Assembly (NCBI GenBank): GCA_030068145.1
Contig: JAPJBO010000737.1
Coordinates: forward strand, 1-64,000
Reading direction: 5' to 3'
Length of the DNA: 64,000 nucleotides
Source of the DNA: Diplonema papillatum
Taxonomy: Eukaryota; Euglenozoa; Diplonemea; Diplonemida; Diplonemidae
Positions 22,101-28,925 of this stretch are shown here, one piece after another. A model generated the notes under the pieces. That model was not told where the DNA came from. It saw nothing but the letters and a program-made list of their open reading frames with translations, and ran no database searches. The position numbers were made by a program, and so were the translations under genes. How positions within the stretch are numbered: the stretch's first letter is position 1; every line of letters begins with the position of its first letter.

Positions 22101-25100
22101 CCCCACGAGGGAAAACCATGAGCAGGCACCCGACCGCGCCGCAGCCGACGACGCCTTGGGCGATCGTCGAGTCGTCAACCGTTCCACCAACCGGTCGCAC
22201 GCCTCGTCCAACGCCGACAGCGCCCCGTGGCCGTTCGTTGTAGGCGAAGACGACAGGTATTCCCTGCGATGGGGTGAAGGTACCGTAAAGTAGGGGGGAA
22301 ATACTCGAGGGGCTGCCTTGTGCTTTCTTCGAAGGAGGCTAGAGGGGGAGAAACAATACAACTACAAAATGGGTCATTTTTTGTTGAACGCTTACGCCCC
22401 AGATTCACCTGTGTTTCGTGTGGGCTACAGCACATTTACCTCCTTTGATCTTTTGCAGCTGGCAGCCTCCTCAAGTATTTCCTACAAAGCAGGTGCTTCT
22501 ACAAAAATACTCGAGGGGCTGCCTTGTGCTTACTTCGAAGGAGGCTAGAGGGGGAGAAACAATACAACTACAAAATGGGTCTTTTTGTTGAACGCTTAGG
22601 TGCTTATACAAGCAGGTGCTTATACAAAAAAAACTTAGTTTAACGTTTAGGCAGGGCACTGCCTCTCATGCATGTGTGATGCTAGCTGGGGGGGTTTGCA
22701 AGAACATGCTTGGAATCGATATGTGCTCTACACCGCGGGGCTGGCATCGTCTGCGCCGTGTTTCGGTTCTTTAAGCCACGGAACATCATCAGTGCAATAG
22801 CTGAGTGCCTGCAGACAGGACAGCGGTGAGTCTGGTTTGTCAGGCGGCTGTTCGCAGCTCGTCACAGCCAGGACCACCCGTGCTACCAGAGCACAGGCGA
22901 ATCCGTCACTTACTTTAATGCTTAGGCAGAGCACTGCCTCTCACGAATGGTTGATGCTAGCATCAAGTCTTCTTCGAGGAAGATGTTGTCTAGGAAAGGG
23001 ATGCAAAATAGAAAGAGGTAAATAGGGAGTGTACGGCTTCCAAAGTGAGGTATAAAACCTTGAGGAACTAGCCCCCTGTGTTTTTTCACCGCGGTGTTGT
23101 GTGCACCTCGTTCTTCGTCTCAGGGTTCGCTCTTGAACGCAGGACCAATCCAACGTCAGAGCTCATCAGTGGGTCCTTTGGATGGGGATTTTCAGACCTG
23201 TTCCGGTGCGAGCACAACTTGGTTCCATTGGGTTCTCCTTCCTTCATTCGTTTTTTTTTTTTTTAAGGGCGGGGGGAAATCTTATTTCAATGTTTAAGCA
23301 GGGTGCTGCCTCTCATGCATGTTTGATGCTGGCATCAAGTCAAGGGGGGGGTCGTTGTTATTGATGCTGGTTTTGAGGGATAATAGATAGCCGAGCGCAC
23401 GTACTTCTGGTCAACAGGCACACTTACCCATTCGCTAGTTGGCAAACAAAGACGATTTTGCTTAAATTTGCTAAGGAGATTTGCTTCAGACTACGAGCAA
23501 ATAAAAGCAAATTTAATGGTGTGGTCGGTATAGCCAGGGGAACTACGGGGGAACTACGGGGAACTGACCTTGGGGTGTCTTTTTTTTTTTTGTAGTGGAC
23601 TTTTCAAACGCCACCAAACCGGGAGCTTTGGAGTGAGCAAAACGGTTCCTCTTGCTTGGGCTTTCCACAGAAGGGCCAAGCCTTTTGAAAAATGGAGCCT
23701 TCGGGGTGTCGGGGGTGGTGCTTTCGTGACGCCGTGGCATGAAGGATTCGTTAGTAACGGAAAGTAGACTCGAACGCTCCCGTAGGACTCGCAGATGTCG
23801 GTTGGCTCACGCTCGCAGGAACCTAAGTAATGCTCGCTACCGGGCCCTTCAACGTTCCCCAAGAGGACTGAACGAAAAGCTCAGTTGCCACCATTGCGTG
23901 CTTGTACTGGTCCTTGAAAATAATCGCGTTATCGTGACGGATGGCAGAGGCCTGGCCGATCGAAATCTGCAGGATATCTTGGACAGCCCACAGATAAAAT
24001 TGGCAGCACGCAATCAAGAGTCCGGTGATAGACGGAAATATGTGCTTGAGTCCAACTGCATGCCCTCAGCATGTCATTCAAGGCTAATGTTGTTGTCGGC
24101 AAACTGCTCTACGATCTCTGGATGCAGAGCTTGAAACCCCAAGGCTTTGCCGTGTCCGAAGTCTCCCTCTCGCCAGCGAAAGAAGCAAACAAGCCAGAGC
24201 CTCTCCTTGCGCGCCATTCCGACACTCCAACCCCTCTTGATTTTGGGCAAGAAGGTGATCTGCAATCACGTTCAGAAGCCCAGGTGGCGTTTGCATCAGC
24301 TCCTCTACTCTGGGAGAACCCGGAAGCTCTCCGGAGATGGTACCTGCATTCCAATTCGTCCTCTTGGGAAAGGCCAGTCGACGGCTGTACGCAAGTGGGC
24401 GGGAGGTCCTGGGACTGCGAAGGCGTGACTACCCCACAAGAAGGACTCGCTGTCTCTCTGTTCTGCCCCTGCCGCCAATAGCCATCTTATCCTCGGCCAA
24501 GCACCAGTTTCTCCTCCTGCAACGCAACCTTGTCTTCAGCATGGCCATTATTATTATGACCTGTCATTCTGGTTATCAACCTTACTCCTCGCTCGGGTTG
24601 CCGTCTTCGACCTCCTCTGATAGTTTGGGTTAGAATGCAAATAATCTGTGGCGATTTGCGGTGTCGCGGTTATCTCTTCGTACGTGATGTGTCATTATTT
24701 CGCCTCTTTCGCTCGACTTGATCGTCGCGCTCAGCGCGTTTGGTGCCTTCGCTTCTTCTTCGATTGCTCGTTCCAGGTTCATCGGTTGCTGCACCGGCGC
24801 TTTCACACGCCACACTTCACTTTCTGGTGCTCGTGGCACACCCGCTCACTCCACTTTTCGTGTTCCGTAGCGTTGAACACCGCCCATCTCGCCGCACGCT
24901 CTGCCCTTCCACCTCCGTACGTAGGGAAAAGATCCATCCCCCACGCCTCGTCGCTGAACTCGTGCCGTCGTCAGCTGTGTCTCGAGCACTTCCATCGTCT
25001 CCGTACTACCACGGAAGATCGGCCTCATCTCGTACCCCGTGAGGCACGGCGGAGCTCCCACCGTTCTCAGCGACCCTATCTTCTCCAGTTTCCTGTCTGG

Positions 25101-27184
25101 CAGAAGCGGTCCGTCGCCGTTTCGCTCCAGCGCATCCCCGACGGTTTTTAAACGTTTTCCGAGAACCCTCGCACGCATGCTCAACGGTGTCCCGTCCGTC
25201 GTCGCTACGACACAGCCCGGAAGATCCAGTTTGGTGCACACTTCAAAGTCGACGGCGAGCTCCGCCATCGAGACGTCACCCGCCACCGACCAGCACATCC
25301 CATCCAGCCAATACTGCAGAGCCCGGAACCACCTCTCTCCTCCGACCGCCGCGAATGTCTCCGGTCCCGCGATCGCTTCGAAACCCGGCGGGCGCGGGGC
25401 CTCTGGTAGAACATTTCCTGCTCTCCTTACCGCAGCTGATCCTGTCACTACCTCAAACCGTGACTCCCAGTCTGTCCTTCCGTCTCATCCTATTCCTTCC
25501 GCTTCGGGGCACGCATAGCACATGGCCGCTCTGCGCAAGTTGGGGCCGTAATACTGCACCTTTGTAGCTCTTCCGCCCCAGTTTCTTCGCCAGGGCCGAC
25601 TGCAGAAAGTGATCGCCACAAAGGAATTACCCCCCGAAATTCACCGATTTTGGCCTGGACCAGGTGGCTTGTTTCCTGGGGTCTTTGATCTTGATACGCT
25701 CGAATTACCCGAAATTGTCCTTATTTTGTGACGAAAAAGTGCAAAGTAGCTCAGAAATGCTCTCCAGGACCCAAGGCCGCATCCCTGAAGCACTCAGCAA
25801 AAAAACAAGAAACGAAAAAAAAAAAGACACCCCCCCCCATGTTGAACTACGGGGGAACTACGGGGAACTGGCCCACCGACCACACCATTTAAGCAAAGAA
25901 AAGCAAATTTAAGCCAATTTGAGCAAAGTAGGCATCATGCACTAGGGACGGCAAGTAAGGCCGGTGACAAGGTGCAAGCTGTACCGCAGGCAGGGCTTCG
26001 CAAAGCTGCGACACTGAACGGCAGGTTTCGTCATACCCGTAGGCCCGGTGGAAGCAAGGAGTCAGGCAAGAGAGAAGAACCGCAGAATGAGCGCAGGGAC
26101 GCTGGGCCGTGCTGTTGAAGAAAGAGTTCAACACCGGCAACCCAAGGACAGCCAAACAGACCTTCAGGCAGGGTACAGCCTTCGGCGGTGAAGTAACGAA
26201 CTTCATCCGAGTGTCGGATGAAACCCCTTGCTACAACGACTGGAACACACATGCACAATGCCGGACGCTAGCGTCTGTCAAGAGCATGCGTGACACAGCC
26301 GTGTCTTGAAGGTGAGATGGGACCACAAAGAGACCAAGGGAAATTAAAATACCGACCTTCTAATCGCGAATAGCGTTGGAAAGAGCAGAGCGAGCAACCG
26401 GAGACTGCGGCGAACCGGGAGGTAAGGCAGAGGGTTCGAAAAACGACGCTGGGGACGAACAGCATAGATGACGCATTGGTGTGTGTTTGTGGTTTGCGCG
26501 ACAACATGACTTTCTTGAAGGGACTCAAGGTAGGGGTTGTCGGTCACGTGCTGAACATTGGACGAAAGGGATACTGCAGAATGTCCCATTCGCTATGAAG
26601 AACAGTGCCCGCATGCAACGCTGGATTCACCATTCCTGCCGAAACTTTGCTTAAACTTGCTTCAATTTTGCTTGAGCAAATTTAAGCAAATTCGAGCAAA
26701 GTTAAGCAAATTTAAGCGAATCTGAAGCAAATCTGAAGCCAATCGACTTTGATTTTTTCGGGGGGCTCCAACATTGCTTGAATTTGCTTTGCTTGCCAAC
26801 TGGTAAGCAAGTTATCAGGCTTCTGTCAGACTTCTCTCCTTCCTTGTGAAGAATGAACTCGATGGCCCAAGCCGAGACGGAGTGCGATGAGGCCAGAAGC
26901 TAGCTGCCAATTTATGTATGTACTCTTTCACTCTTTTACTCACTTTGGCAAGTCAAGGGGAGGCATCGCAGAAAGAAGGCACACCGCGGGTTGTCCCTGA
27001 CATCAGGTTGCGCCGCCGCTCCGTACGCACCCATCGCGGACGGGGGCTCTCGGTAGCTGCCGTACGCGGAGCCGGACTTCCCGAGGGACGACATGTCGAG
27101 GCTCACGCCGCATGCCACGTCTTCGACGGGGCTGGTAGCGTATCCACCTCGCTGCCGCGGACCGGCCGCTCGCCAGTCGCTCAT
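7058..27184 (-). CDS. VP2: Membrane H+-translocating pyrophosphatase, K+-independent type II (8 exons)
   Basis: This integral membrane pump couples PPi hydrolysis to H+ transport, normally into acidic vacuole-like or Golgi compartments. Exons on the minus strand: 26985-27184 (probable start), 21133-22263, 20274-20631 (or from 20617), 16314-16613, 15069-15202, 8266-8395, 7298-7501 and 7058-7177. Conserved PPi/Mg sites are visible: [18 protein letters not shown] and [11 protein letters not shown] in exon 2, [14 protein letters not shown] in exon 4 and [16 protein letters not shown] in exon 7. The [11 protein letters not shown] form and the Lys in [14 protein letters not shown] point to the K+-independent class. 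Total is near 850 residues, slightly longer than usual because of a soluble N-terminal extension. Two features are odd: exon 2 needs at least one frameshift near its start, and its junction with exon 3 fits no GT-AG pair without loss or an indel. Family assignment is secure; functionality of this copy is not. Confidence 0.93.
7298..7501 (-). CDS. VP2: H+-pyrophosphatase exon 7
   Basis: Exactly 68 codons lie between a TGCAG acceptor and a GTATCT donor. They include [16 protein letters not shown] and HKAAITGDT, the conserved region before the last helix, which carries cation- and substrate-binding residues. Confidence 0.94.
7526..7766. repeat. 30-bp tandem repeat inside a pyrophosphatase intron, about 8 copies
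   Basis: The unit is GTATGGTCGACACACAAGAG plus CACGCCATGT, with small indels in some copies. It lies 25 bp upstream (gene sense) of exon 7, so it occupies the branch-point and acceptor region of that intron. The unit is open in several frames; the resulting ORFs are not genes. Confidence 0.85.
8067..8203. mobile_element. Short inverted-repeat element, TGAGCCGGTCC family (copy 1)
   Basis: It begins TGAGCCGGTCCGTCCC and ends GGGGATGGACCGGCTCA. It is internally related to the 35-37.5 kb satellite (GTGAATCACGGTCCACC, GTCCATCCCTAG). It directly follows GTAAAGCCGCCCAC of family E, as does the copy at 32.09 kb, so it is nested in that element. Confidence 0.75.
8266..8395 (-). CDS. VP2: H+-pyrophosphatase exon 6
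   Basis: The exon runs from a TGTAG acceptor to a GTATGC donor and encodes [18 protein letters not shown] followed by a helix ending VVVGLIFRV. It restores the split Met codon of exon 5 (AT|G). A donor one codon earlier (GTGGTA) is also possible. Confidence 0.9.
8461..8545 (+). repeat. Dispersed element, family D
   Basis: TAGCGTTATTTGTGGATTAG, GGTCGGTATTTTAAAGTCTC and GGTTGACCGTAGAGGCTTGG recur at 17.94, 19.54 and 42.69 kb, with looser copies at 8.80 and 31.00 kb. Non-coding. Confidence 0.6.
8955..9062 (+). repeat. Dispersed element, family E
   Basis: The core is AGATGTAAATCCAAAGCCGC, then TAAGCATTGAGTTCTTTTAA and GTACATGAACCACATGGATT, ending near AAGCAGCG. Copies or pieces lie near 8.05, 16.26, 19.81, 32.06, 33.60, 41.69 and 44.06 kb. 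Two copies carry a nested TGAGCCGGTCC element. Confidence 0.6.
9180..9302 (-). repeat. Truncated family A element
   Basis: This is one end of the GGAAATACTCGAGG-type element (see 10011-10204), reading TTCTCCCCCTAGCCTCCTTC to CCCTCGAGTATTTG. It is immediately followed by a family F copy. A more degraded piece lies at 4.92-5.02 kb. Confidence 0.6.
9312..9575 (+). repeat. Dispersed element, family F (copy 2)
   Basis: It has the same order of blocks as 6035-6262 and adds the internal segment AGCCACGGGCCTACGGGTCA, which is reduced at 6 kb. It lies in the intron between pyrophosphatase exons 5 and 6. Confidence 0.65.
10011..10204 (-). mobile_element. Short inverted-repeat element, family A
   Basis: The 194-bp element starts GGAAATACTTGAGGAGGCTG and ends in the inverted form CCCTCGAGTATTTCC. 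Internal marks are GTGCTGTAGCCC, ACACAGGTGAATCTGGGTT and AGCGTTCAACAAAAACGACC. Full copies also flank pyrophosphatase exon 2 (20903-21094 and 22297-22482). No ORF; a typical MITE-like layout. Confidence 0.75.
10495..10615. repeat. Paired segment: TTCCTAGGTGGTGTGATCC plus CCGGGTTTGTG array
   Basis: TATTCCTAGGTGGTGTGATC is followed by GAGTTTTTCC and three CCGGGTTTGTG copies. At 12.09-12.18 kb the CCGGGTTTGTG array recurs in the same orientation, while the TATTCCTAGTGGTGTGATCC half recurs inverted. The two copies frame a 1.5-kb stretch upstream of the reverse transcriptase. Confidence 0.55.
12085..12185. repeat. Second copy of the paired segment at 10.5 kb
   Basis: GAGTTTTTCCGGGTTTGTGC with two more CCGGGTTTG copies is followed by GGATCACACCACTAGGAATA and ATTTATTTCCTGG, the reverse complement of the left half of the 10.5-kb copy. 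See that entry for layout. Confidence 0.55.
12400..12720. repeat. Imperfect tandem repeat, about 63 bp unit
   Basis: Units read roughly CAGTTGCTGC(AC)CTGGTCGC followed by CTCTGCAACTCAG and CACCCTGTGCAACACA, four to five times. An ORF spans it, but its Ala/Val/Gln-rich translation follows from the repeat and I do not call it a gene. Confidence 0.55.
12996..14675 (+). CDS. Retroelement reverse transcriptase-RNase H (DIRS-like?)
   Basis: The frame is open from 12795, but the first ATG is at 12996, giving 559 residues; the upstream part looks like leader. Seen (numbered from that ATG): RT motif [13 protein letters not shown] with Asp197, motif [14 protein letters not shown], motif C WYDDW (Asp265 and Asp266). 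An RNase H domain follows with the four acidic positions Asp434 (SDAS), Glu464 (AELTAA), Asp489 (VDN) and Asp538 (LADVW). There is no protease, zinc knuckle or DDE integrase in the frame. RT fused directly to RNase H is the arrangement of DIRS/Ngaro-type tyrosine-recombinase retroelements, and a recombinase fragment occurs at 34.2 kb, but the two are not contiguous. The frame is intact, with strong GC bias. It lies in a pyrophosphatase intron, opposite to that gene. W at the first position of motif C is unusual. Confidence 0.85.
   Translation: MPDAGSLPRQVVGLKSRRFRLLRLFLRLHPHFYDPPTTVSLGYLPPETRGLVPAVGAPRSAKPLDVTAVPPIDLRALRDLARPGARLHSLLDLLTDGHAFRRKLLGTPLVPGRKSDAFAHHAVTLEGVGFVERVPRSEPLKCVLPAFAVEKGEHHSRAIVDGRPLNELMEPPPKFSLLRVDEVIAKMMSKSHAVVVDLKSYFFQFPVGRSTSAFFGLRTRRPDGGVALYRWRRLTMGWSFSPVIAQDSALVITETAGDDRIVWYDDWALVGDCPDALRAVRDRVLRRARKVCMTVNDEKSVLEPSSTPVVLGVEFDLAAKRYRLKQEWARKAHLLFCSVDSTRMTLRGVWKVVGTAIWAWTVWGTPLCRVSPVLAWMGTLAHQVLTGSLGWESLVRVSDDVFPFLAGVRRRLSGNRWVVFDSKQRDTLVEAWSDASMQGWAWLVGSMAMWGPWRDVPQHIFFAELTAAKFAIAYAASRSPLSTIRIFVDNLPAVNCLRNWKSKTQLGNFILCQVRDVLEEHQCVLETVWVPTAEQLADVWTRDPYRQGIQPPRTPFCVA
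14788..14865. repeat. 78-bp direct repeat, left copy
   Basis: From CCACATTCTCGCTTTCATTT to GCGACCTTTTCCGAG this is identical to 14968-15045. It lies 113 bp after the reverse transcriptase stop codon. The 102 bp between the copies hold no gene. Confidence 0.95.
14968..15045. repeat. 78-bp direct repeat, right copy
   Basis: Identical to 14788-14865. It runs straight into a short (GA)n tract and then the donor of pyrophosphatase exon 5, so it is the exon-proximal copy. Confidence 0.95.
15069..15202 (-). CDS. VP2: H+-pyrophosphatase exon 5
   Basis: The exon runs from a CATAG acceptor to a GTATGC donor. It encodes [20 protein letters not shown] and [15 protein letters not shown], which matches the family's VEEVRRQF signature. 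It ends in a split codon completed by exon 6. The (GA)n tract and the 78-bp repeat start about 20 bp beyond the donor. Confidence 0.92.
16314..16613 (-). CDS. VP2: H+-pyrophosphatase exon 4
   Basis: Exactly 100 codons lie between a CACAG acceptor and a GTGCGT donor. They contain [30 protein letters not shown] and a helix. Lys in GNVTKA, where K+-dependent pumps have Ala, indicates the K+-independent class. Phase 0 at both ends. Confidence 0.94.
17160..17292. repeat. 14-bp tandem repeat, CGCCCGAACTTAGCTT type
   Basis: CCGAACTTAGCTTCGCCCGA and its variant with TTTG alternate about nine times, giving a 28-bp higher-order unit. Non-coding; in the intron between pyrophosphatase exons 3 and 4. Confidence 0.8.
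17426..17655. mobile_element. Inverted-repeat element, CTAGGCA-AGTGGTC family (copy 1)
   Basis: The 27-bp ends CTAGGCATAGTGGTCGAACG... and its inverted partner differ at two positions. The inside is AT-rich with repeated TATCGCAT/ATGCGATA words, so the whole 230 bp can fold back. A shorter copy is at 52530-52685. No ORF. Confidence 0.85.
17690..17850. repeat. 31-bp tandem repeat, about 4.5 copies
   Basis: The unit is CTCGTATCATTCTCGTCAAA plus ACTCGTCTAAA. The last copy is followed by its inverted form (TTGACGAGTTTAGACGAGTA), closing the array with a hairpin. It directly follows the inverted-repeat element at 17.43-17.66 kb. Confidence 0.85.
18229..18804 (-). CDS. Possible small gene or gene fragment, function unknown
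   Basis: A Met at 18804 begins [17 protein letters not shown], a basic nuclear-signal-like start. Coding-like sequence then moves to neighbouring frames ([20 protein letters not shown]; later [20 protein letters not shown] and a Ser/Thr-rich tail to 18229). At least two frame changes would be needed. No domain is recognised. It lies in the intron between pyrophosphatase exons 3 and 4, same strand. It could be a decayed insertion; it could also be chance. Confidence 0.25.
18915..19160 (+). repeat. Dispersed element, family F (copy 3)
   Basis: It matches 9.31-9.58 kb block for block (GAGCCAAGCTTCACGTGTTC to GACCGTCACGTTC), then continues into a T/C-rich tract. Confidence 0.65.
19320..19535 (+). 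repeat. Dispersed element, family C (copy 2)
   Basis: It has the same order of motifs as 3850-4105. Here a family D fragment is inserted near its end, followed at 19.61 kb by a family B copy. The C-then-B order repeats that at 4 kb. Confidence 0.7.
19612..19768 (+). repeat. Dispersed element, family B (copy 2)
   Basis: This is a close copy of 4225-4372 with an extra GTGGTGCTGCACCACT hairpin after GAAGAGCGCG. The 39.25-kb copy has the same hairpin with one change. Confidence 0.65.
20274..20631 (-). CDS. VP2: H+-pyrophosphatase exon 3
   Basis: It encodes [15 protein letters not shown], several membrane helices and [20 protein letters not shown], ending GLF before a GTATGC donor; exon 4 continues GTAVATMG without a gap. 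The acceptor is ambiguous. CACAG|A at 20631 keeps the conserved GY-VT segment but is out of phase with exon 2's GT donor; TTACAG|CC at 20617 is in phase but loses five residues. Confidence 0.9.
20903..21094 (+). mobile_element. Family A element downstream of exon 2
   Basis: It starts GGAAATACTCGAGGGCTGTC and ends with CCTTAAGCATTTCC. In gene sense it begins about 40 bp after the exon 2 donor. It has the same orientation as the copy at 22297-22482 on the other side of the exon. Confidence 0.75.
21133..22263 (-). CDS. VP2: H+-pyrophosphatase exon 2 (large; frameshifted near its start)
   Basis: This exon carries the N-terminal third of the pump: [17 protein letters not shown], several helices, [29 protein letters not shown] and [14 protein letters not shown]. 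These are the type II forms of the PPi-binding loop. The reading frame that carries these motifs starts only at about 22010. Upstream, ARDILTADV lies in a different frame, and removing one G near 22009 joins them. Farther upstream a hydrophobic stretch ([16 protein letters not shown]) is in a third frame, so a compensating indel pair is also possible. Probable acceptor: GCAG at 22264-22267. Confidence 0.9.
22297..22482 (+). mobile_element. Family A element upstream of exon 2
   Basis: It runs from GGAAATACTCGAGGGGCTGC to CCTCAAGTATTTCC and lies 34 bp beyond the presumed acceptor of exon 2. A truncated third copy follows at 22506-22640, missing the middle. Confidence 0.75.
22506..22640 (+). repeat. 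Truncated family A element
   Basis: The left end (AAATACTCGAGGGGCTGCCT to AACGCTTA) is joined directly to the outer AGGTGCTTATACAA motif, which is present twice. The middle of the element is deleted. Confidence 0.7.
22705..22920 (+). repeat. Dispersed element, family I (copy 1)
   Basis: The marks are TTTCGGTTCTTTAAGCCACG, GTGAGTCTGGTTTGTCAGGC and AGAGCACAGGCGAATCCGTC. Copies: 29.37-29.56 and 41.97-42.20 kb. Non-coding. Confidence 0.6.
22910..22982 (+). repeat. Dispersed element, family G
   Basis: The core is AATGCTTAGGCAGAGCACTG, CCTCTCACGAATGGTTGATG and CTAGCATCAAGTCTTCTTCG. It recurs at 15.47, 20.08, 22.64, 23.28, 29.32, 38.45 and 51.31 kb. Each copy holds the palindrome GATGCTAGCATC or a variant. 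Confidence 0.65.
22983..24329. other. Non-coding part of pyrophosphatase intron 1
   Basis: There is no supported gene. Minus-strand ORFs at 23823-24017 and 24074-24265 have protein-like stretches but no family I recognise, and stop codons separate them. AAGCAAATTT-type words near 23.46-23.52 kb recur at 25.89-25.93 and 26.64-26.73 kb. Confidence 0.4.
24330..24620 (+). repeat. Dispersed element, family L (copy 1)
   Basis: CAGTCGACGGCTGTACGCAA, CCTGGGACTGCGAAGGCGTG, CCTCGGCCAAGCA and TCGCTCGGGTTGCCGTCTTC appear in this order. The same series occurs inverted at 63.47-63.67 kb. It could be the remnant of a larger transposon. Confidence 0.6.
24846..25448 (-). CDS. Probable retroelement ORF fragment
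   Basis: A 200-codon GC-rich ORF reads [20 protein letters not shown] then [20 protein letters not shown]. Trp-rich blocks followed by an ELA-DFE motif are reminiscent, from memory, of the region outside the RT in protist retroelement polyproteins. I cannot name the family. There is no RT, RNase H or recombinase motif in it. Codon composition resembles the 13.0-14.7 kb reverse transcriptase more than the surrounding intron. It lies in pyrophosphatase intron 1 on the gene's strand. The left end runs on to 24846 without a clear domain limit. Probably a truncated copy. Confidence 0.45.
   Translation of the reverse strand: MTGSAAVRRAGNVLPEAPRPPGFEAIAGPETFAAVGGERWFRALQYWLDGMCWSVAGDVSMAELAVDFEVCTKLDLPGCVVATTDGTPLSMRARVLGKRLKTVGDALERNGDGPLLPDRKLEKIGSLRTVGAPPCLTGYEMRPIFRGSTETMEVLETQLTTARVQRRGVGDGSFPYVRRWKGRACGEMGGVQRYGTRKVE
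26985..27184 (-). CDS. VP2: Probable H+-pyrophosphatase exon 1 (N-terminal extension)
   Basis: It begins [19 protein letters not shown] and runs 66 codons of hydrophilic Gly/Ser/Tyr/Ala-rich sequence. A GTGTGC donor (phase 2) fits the phase-2 option at the exon 2 acceptor 4.7 kb away. Soluble N-terminal extensions occur in some protist pumps. The join is inferred; the exon could instead belong to another gene. Confidence 0.5.
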
Positions 27185-27479
27185 TGTGTCACCCCCCCGT
27201 GGATTTATCCTTTGACTGGTGCGATCAGTGTCAGGTCATGTTGGAGTTGTGCCAGGTTCTTGCCAGGTTTGCAAAGTCCAGAGTAGTAGTAGTAGTTTGA
27301 ACTTGATATGCAGCAACAATCTGTGGACGATAGACTGCACAAGCCGCAACAGACTATCTCTTTGCACGCGTCGTGTCATGCTTCGGTCGCTTCTTGCCCC
27401 GTGTACTGTTTGTCTCCGGTGCGCGCTTCGTGTCCGGTGTGCAGTTTGACGACGAGCTCGAGGAATCACGTCTGCCGAA

Positions 27480-27835
27480 GCAGCCGGAGACAGCAGGAAG
27501 GCAGCCCGCAGTGCTGTGAACCTCGGCCGGCTGAGCTGAGAAGACAGCCTGCAATGCTGTGAACCTCAGCCCGCAGTGCTGAGAAGGCAGCCCGCAGTGC
27601 TGTGAACCTCGGCCGGCTGAGCTGAGAAGACAGCCCGCAGTGCTGTGAACCTCAGCCTGCAGTGTTGTGAACCTCAGCCCGCAGTGCTGAGAAGGCAGCC
27701 CGCAGTGCTGTGAACCTCGGCCGGCTGAGCTGAGAAGACAGCCCGCAGTGCGTGTGAACCTCAGCCCGCTGTGCTGAGAAGACAGCCCGCAGTGCTGTGA
27801 ACCTCAGCCCGCAGTATGTTCTACCAAACGGACCT
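27480..27835. repeat. Tandem repeat, 20-45 bp composite unit
   Basis: AGCCCGCAGTGCTGTGAACC alternates with CAGCCCGCAGTGCTGAGAAG and CTCGGCCGGCTGAGCTGAGA. Non-coding. Confidence 0.8.
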
Positions 27836-28164
27836 CGGCTACGTTCCTTGGCCGGACTGCTGACGCTACGGGATCCTCGGTTGTGCTAGGCGCAGCGACA
27901 GGAGCACGCCAGGAAACAGAGCTGCGCCGCCGGACGGGCCAGGCCGTCACAGCGCGGCAGTACTTCGCAATGGAAAAGTGCACATCGCGGACCAGGCGCG
28001 CGCGCCGGCGCCGGGGCGTCTACCACCCCACCGGGCTGGCGATCGTCGCACCTCGGTCTCTTCCCTTCACAGCCTGGGAAGCTCATGGCCCCCCGGCCCC
28101 CTCTCCAAGCTGGGAAGACGCGAGAGAAACGCAAAGAAACGGCAGACCCGGCTAGAGAGGGTAG

Positions 28165-28925
28165 CCAGAGAGTGCGAAGCAATGCCTCCCGCAGGGGTCA
28201 GCACGAGGCAGAGCAGTCCTCTTCCAACGCAATCGGAGCCAAAGCGAATCACAGTTAATGGATATTCAGAGAGTGCCAACCAGCGTCCCTCTTCCAAAGC
28301 AGTCGACGCCGAAGCGCTGCTGGGTATGCAGAGAGGTGCCAAGCAGTGTCTCTTGCGGGGCAGATCAGCACGAAGCGAGCAGTCCCTCCAAAGCAGTCAG
28401 CGCCCAATAGGTATTCAGCGAATGCCAAGCAGTGTCCTCTTCCAAAGCGGTCGCCGCAGTCAATGGGTATGCAGATGCCAAGCAGTGTCTCTTGTAGGGC
28501 AGATCAGCACGAAGCGAGCAGTCCCTCTGAAGCAGATCATAGCTCTTCCAAAGCGGTCGTCGCCGAAGCGGATCATAGGCAGAGAGTGCCAAGCAGTGTC
28601 TCTTGTAGGGCAGGTCAGCACGAAGCGAGTCCCTCTTCCAAAGCGGTCGTTGCCGAAGCGGATCAGCCAATGGGTATTCAGAGGGTGCGAAGCAGTGTCT
28701 CTTGTAGGGCAGATCAGCACGAAGCGAGCAGTCCCTCTGAAGCAGATCATAGCTCTTCCAAAGCGGTCGTCGCCGAAGCGGATCATAGGCAGAGAGTGCC
28801 AAGCGGTGTCTCTTGTAGGGCAGGTCAGCACGAAGCGAGTCCCTCTTCCAAAGCGGTCGTTGCCGAAGCGGATCAGCCAATGGGTATTCAGAGGGTGCGA
28901 AGCAGTGTCTCTTGTCAATCAATTG
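28165..28925. repeat. Complex tandem repeat, 210-bp higher-order unit
   Basis: The words GCAGTGTCTCTTGTAGGGCA, GATCAGCACGAAGCGAGCAG and CTTCCAAAGCGGTCGTCGCC recur. The block from 28581 repeats at 28791 (210 bp) almost unchanged; left of it the copies are more divergent. A 374-codon plus-strand ORF covers it, but its translation follows the repeat and is not called a gene. Confidence 0.75.

Noticed and set aside
21048-22361. 437-codon minus-strand ORF rich in Arg as a separate gene
   Set aside because: Beyond about 22010 it is the wrong frame of pump exon 2; only its first part contains pump-like sequence, explained by a frameshift.
23823-24265. Minus-strand ORFs with [20 protein letters not shown] and [20 protein letters not shown] as gene exons
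   Set aside because: Some protein-like character, but stop codons between them, no known domain and no consistent splice sites.
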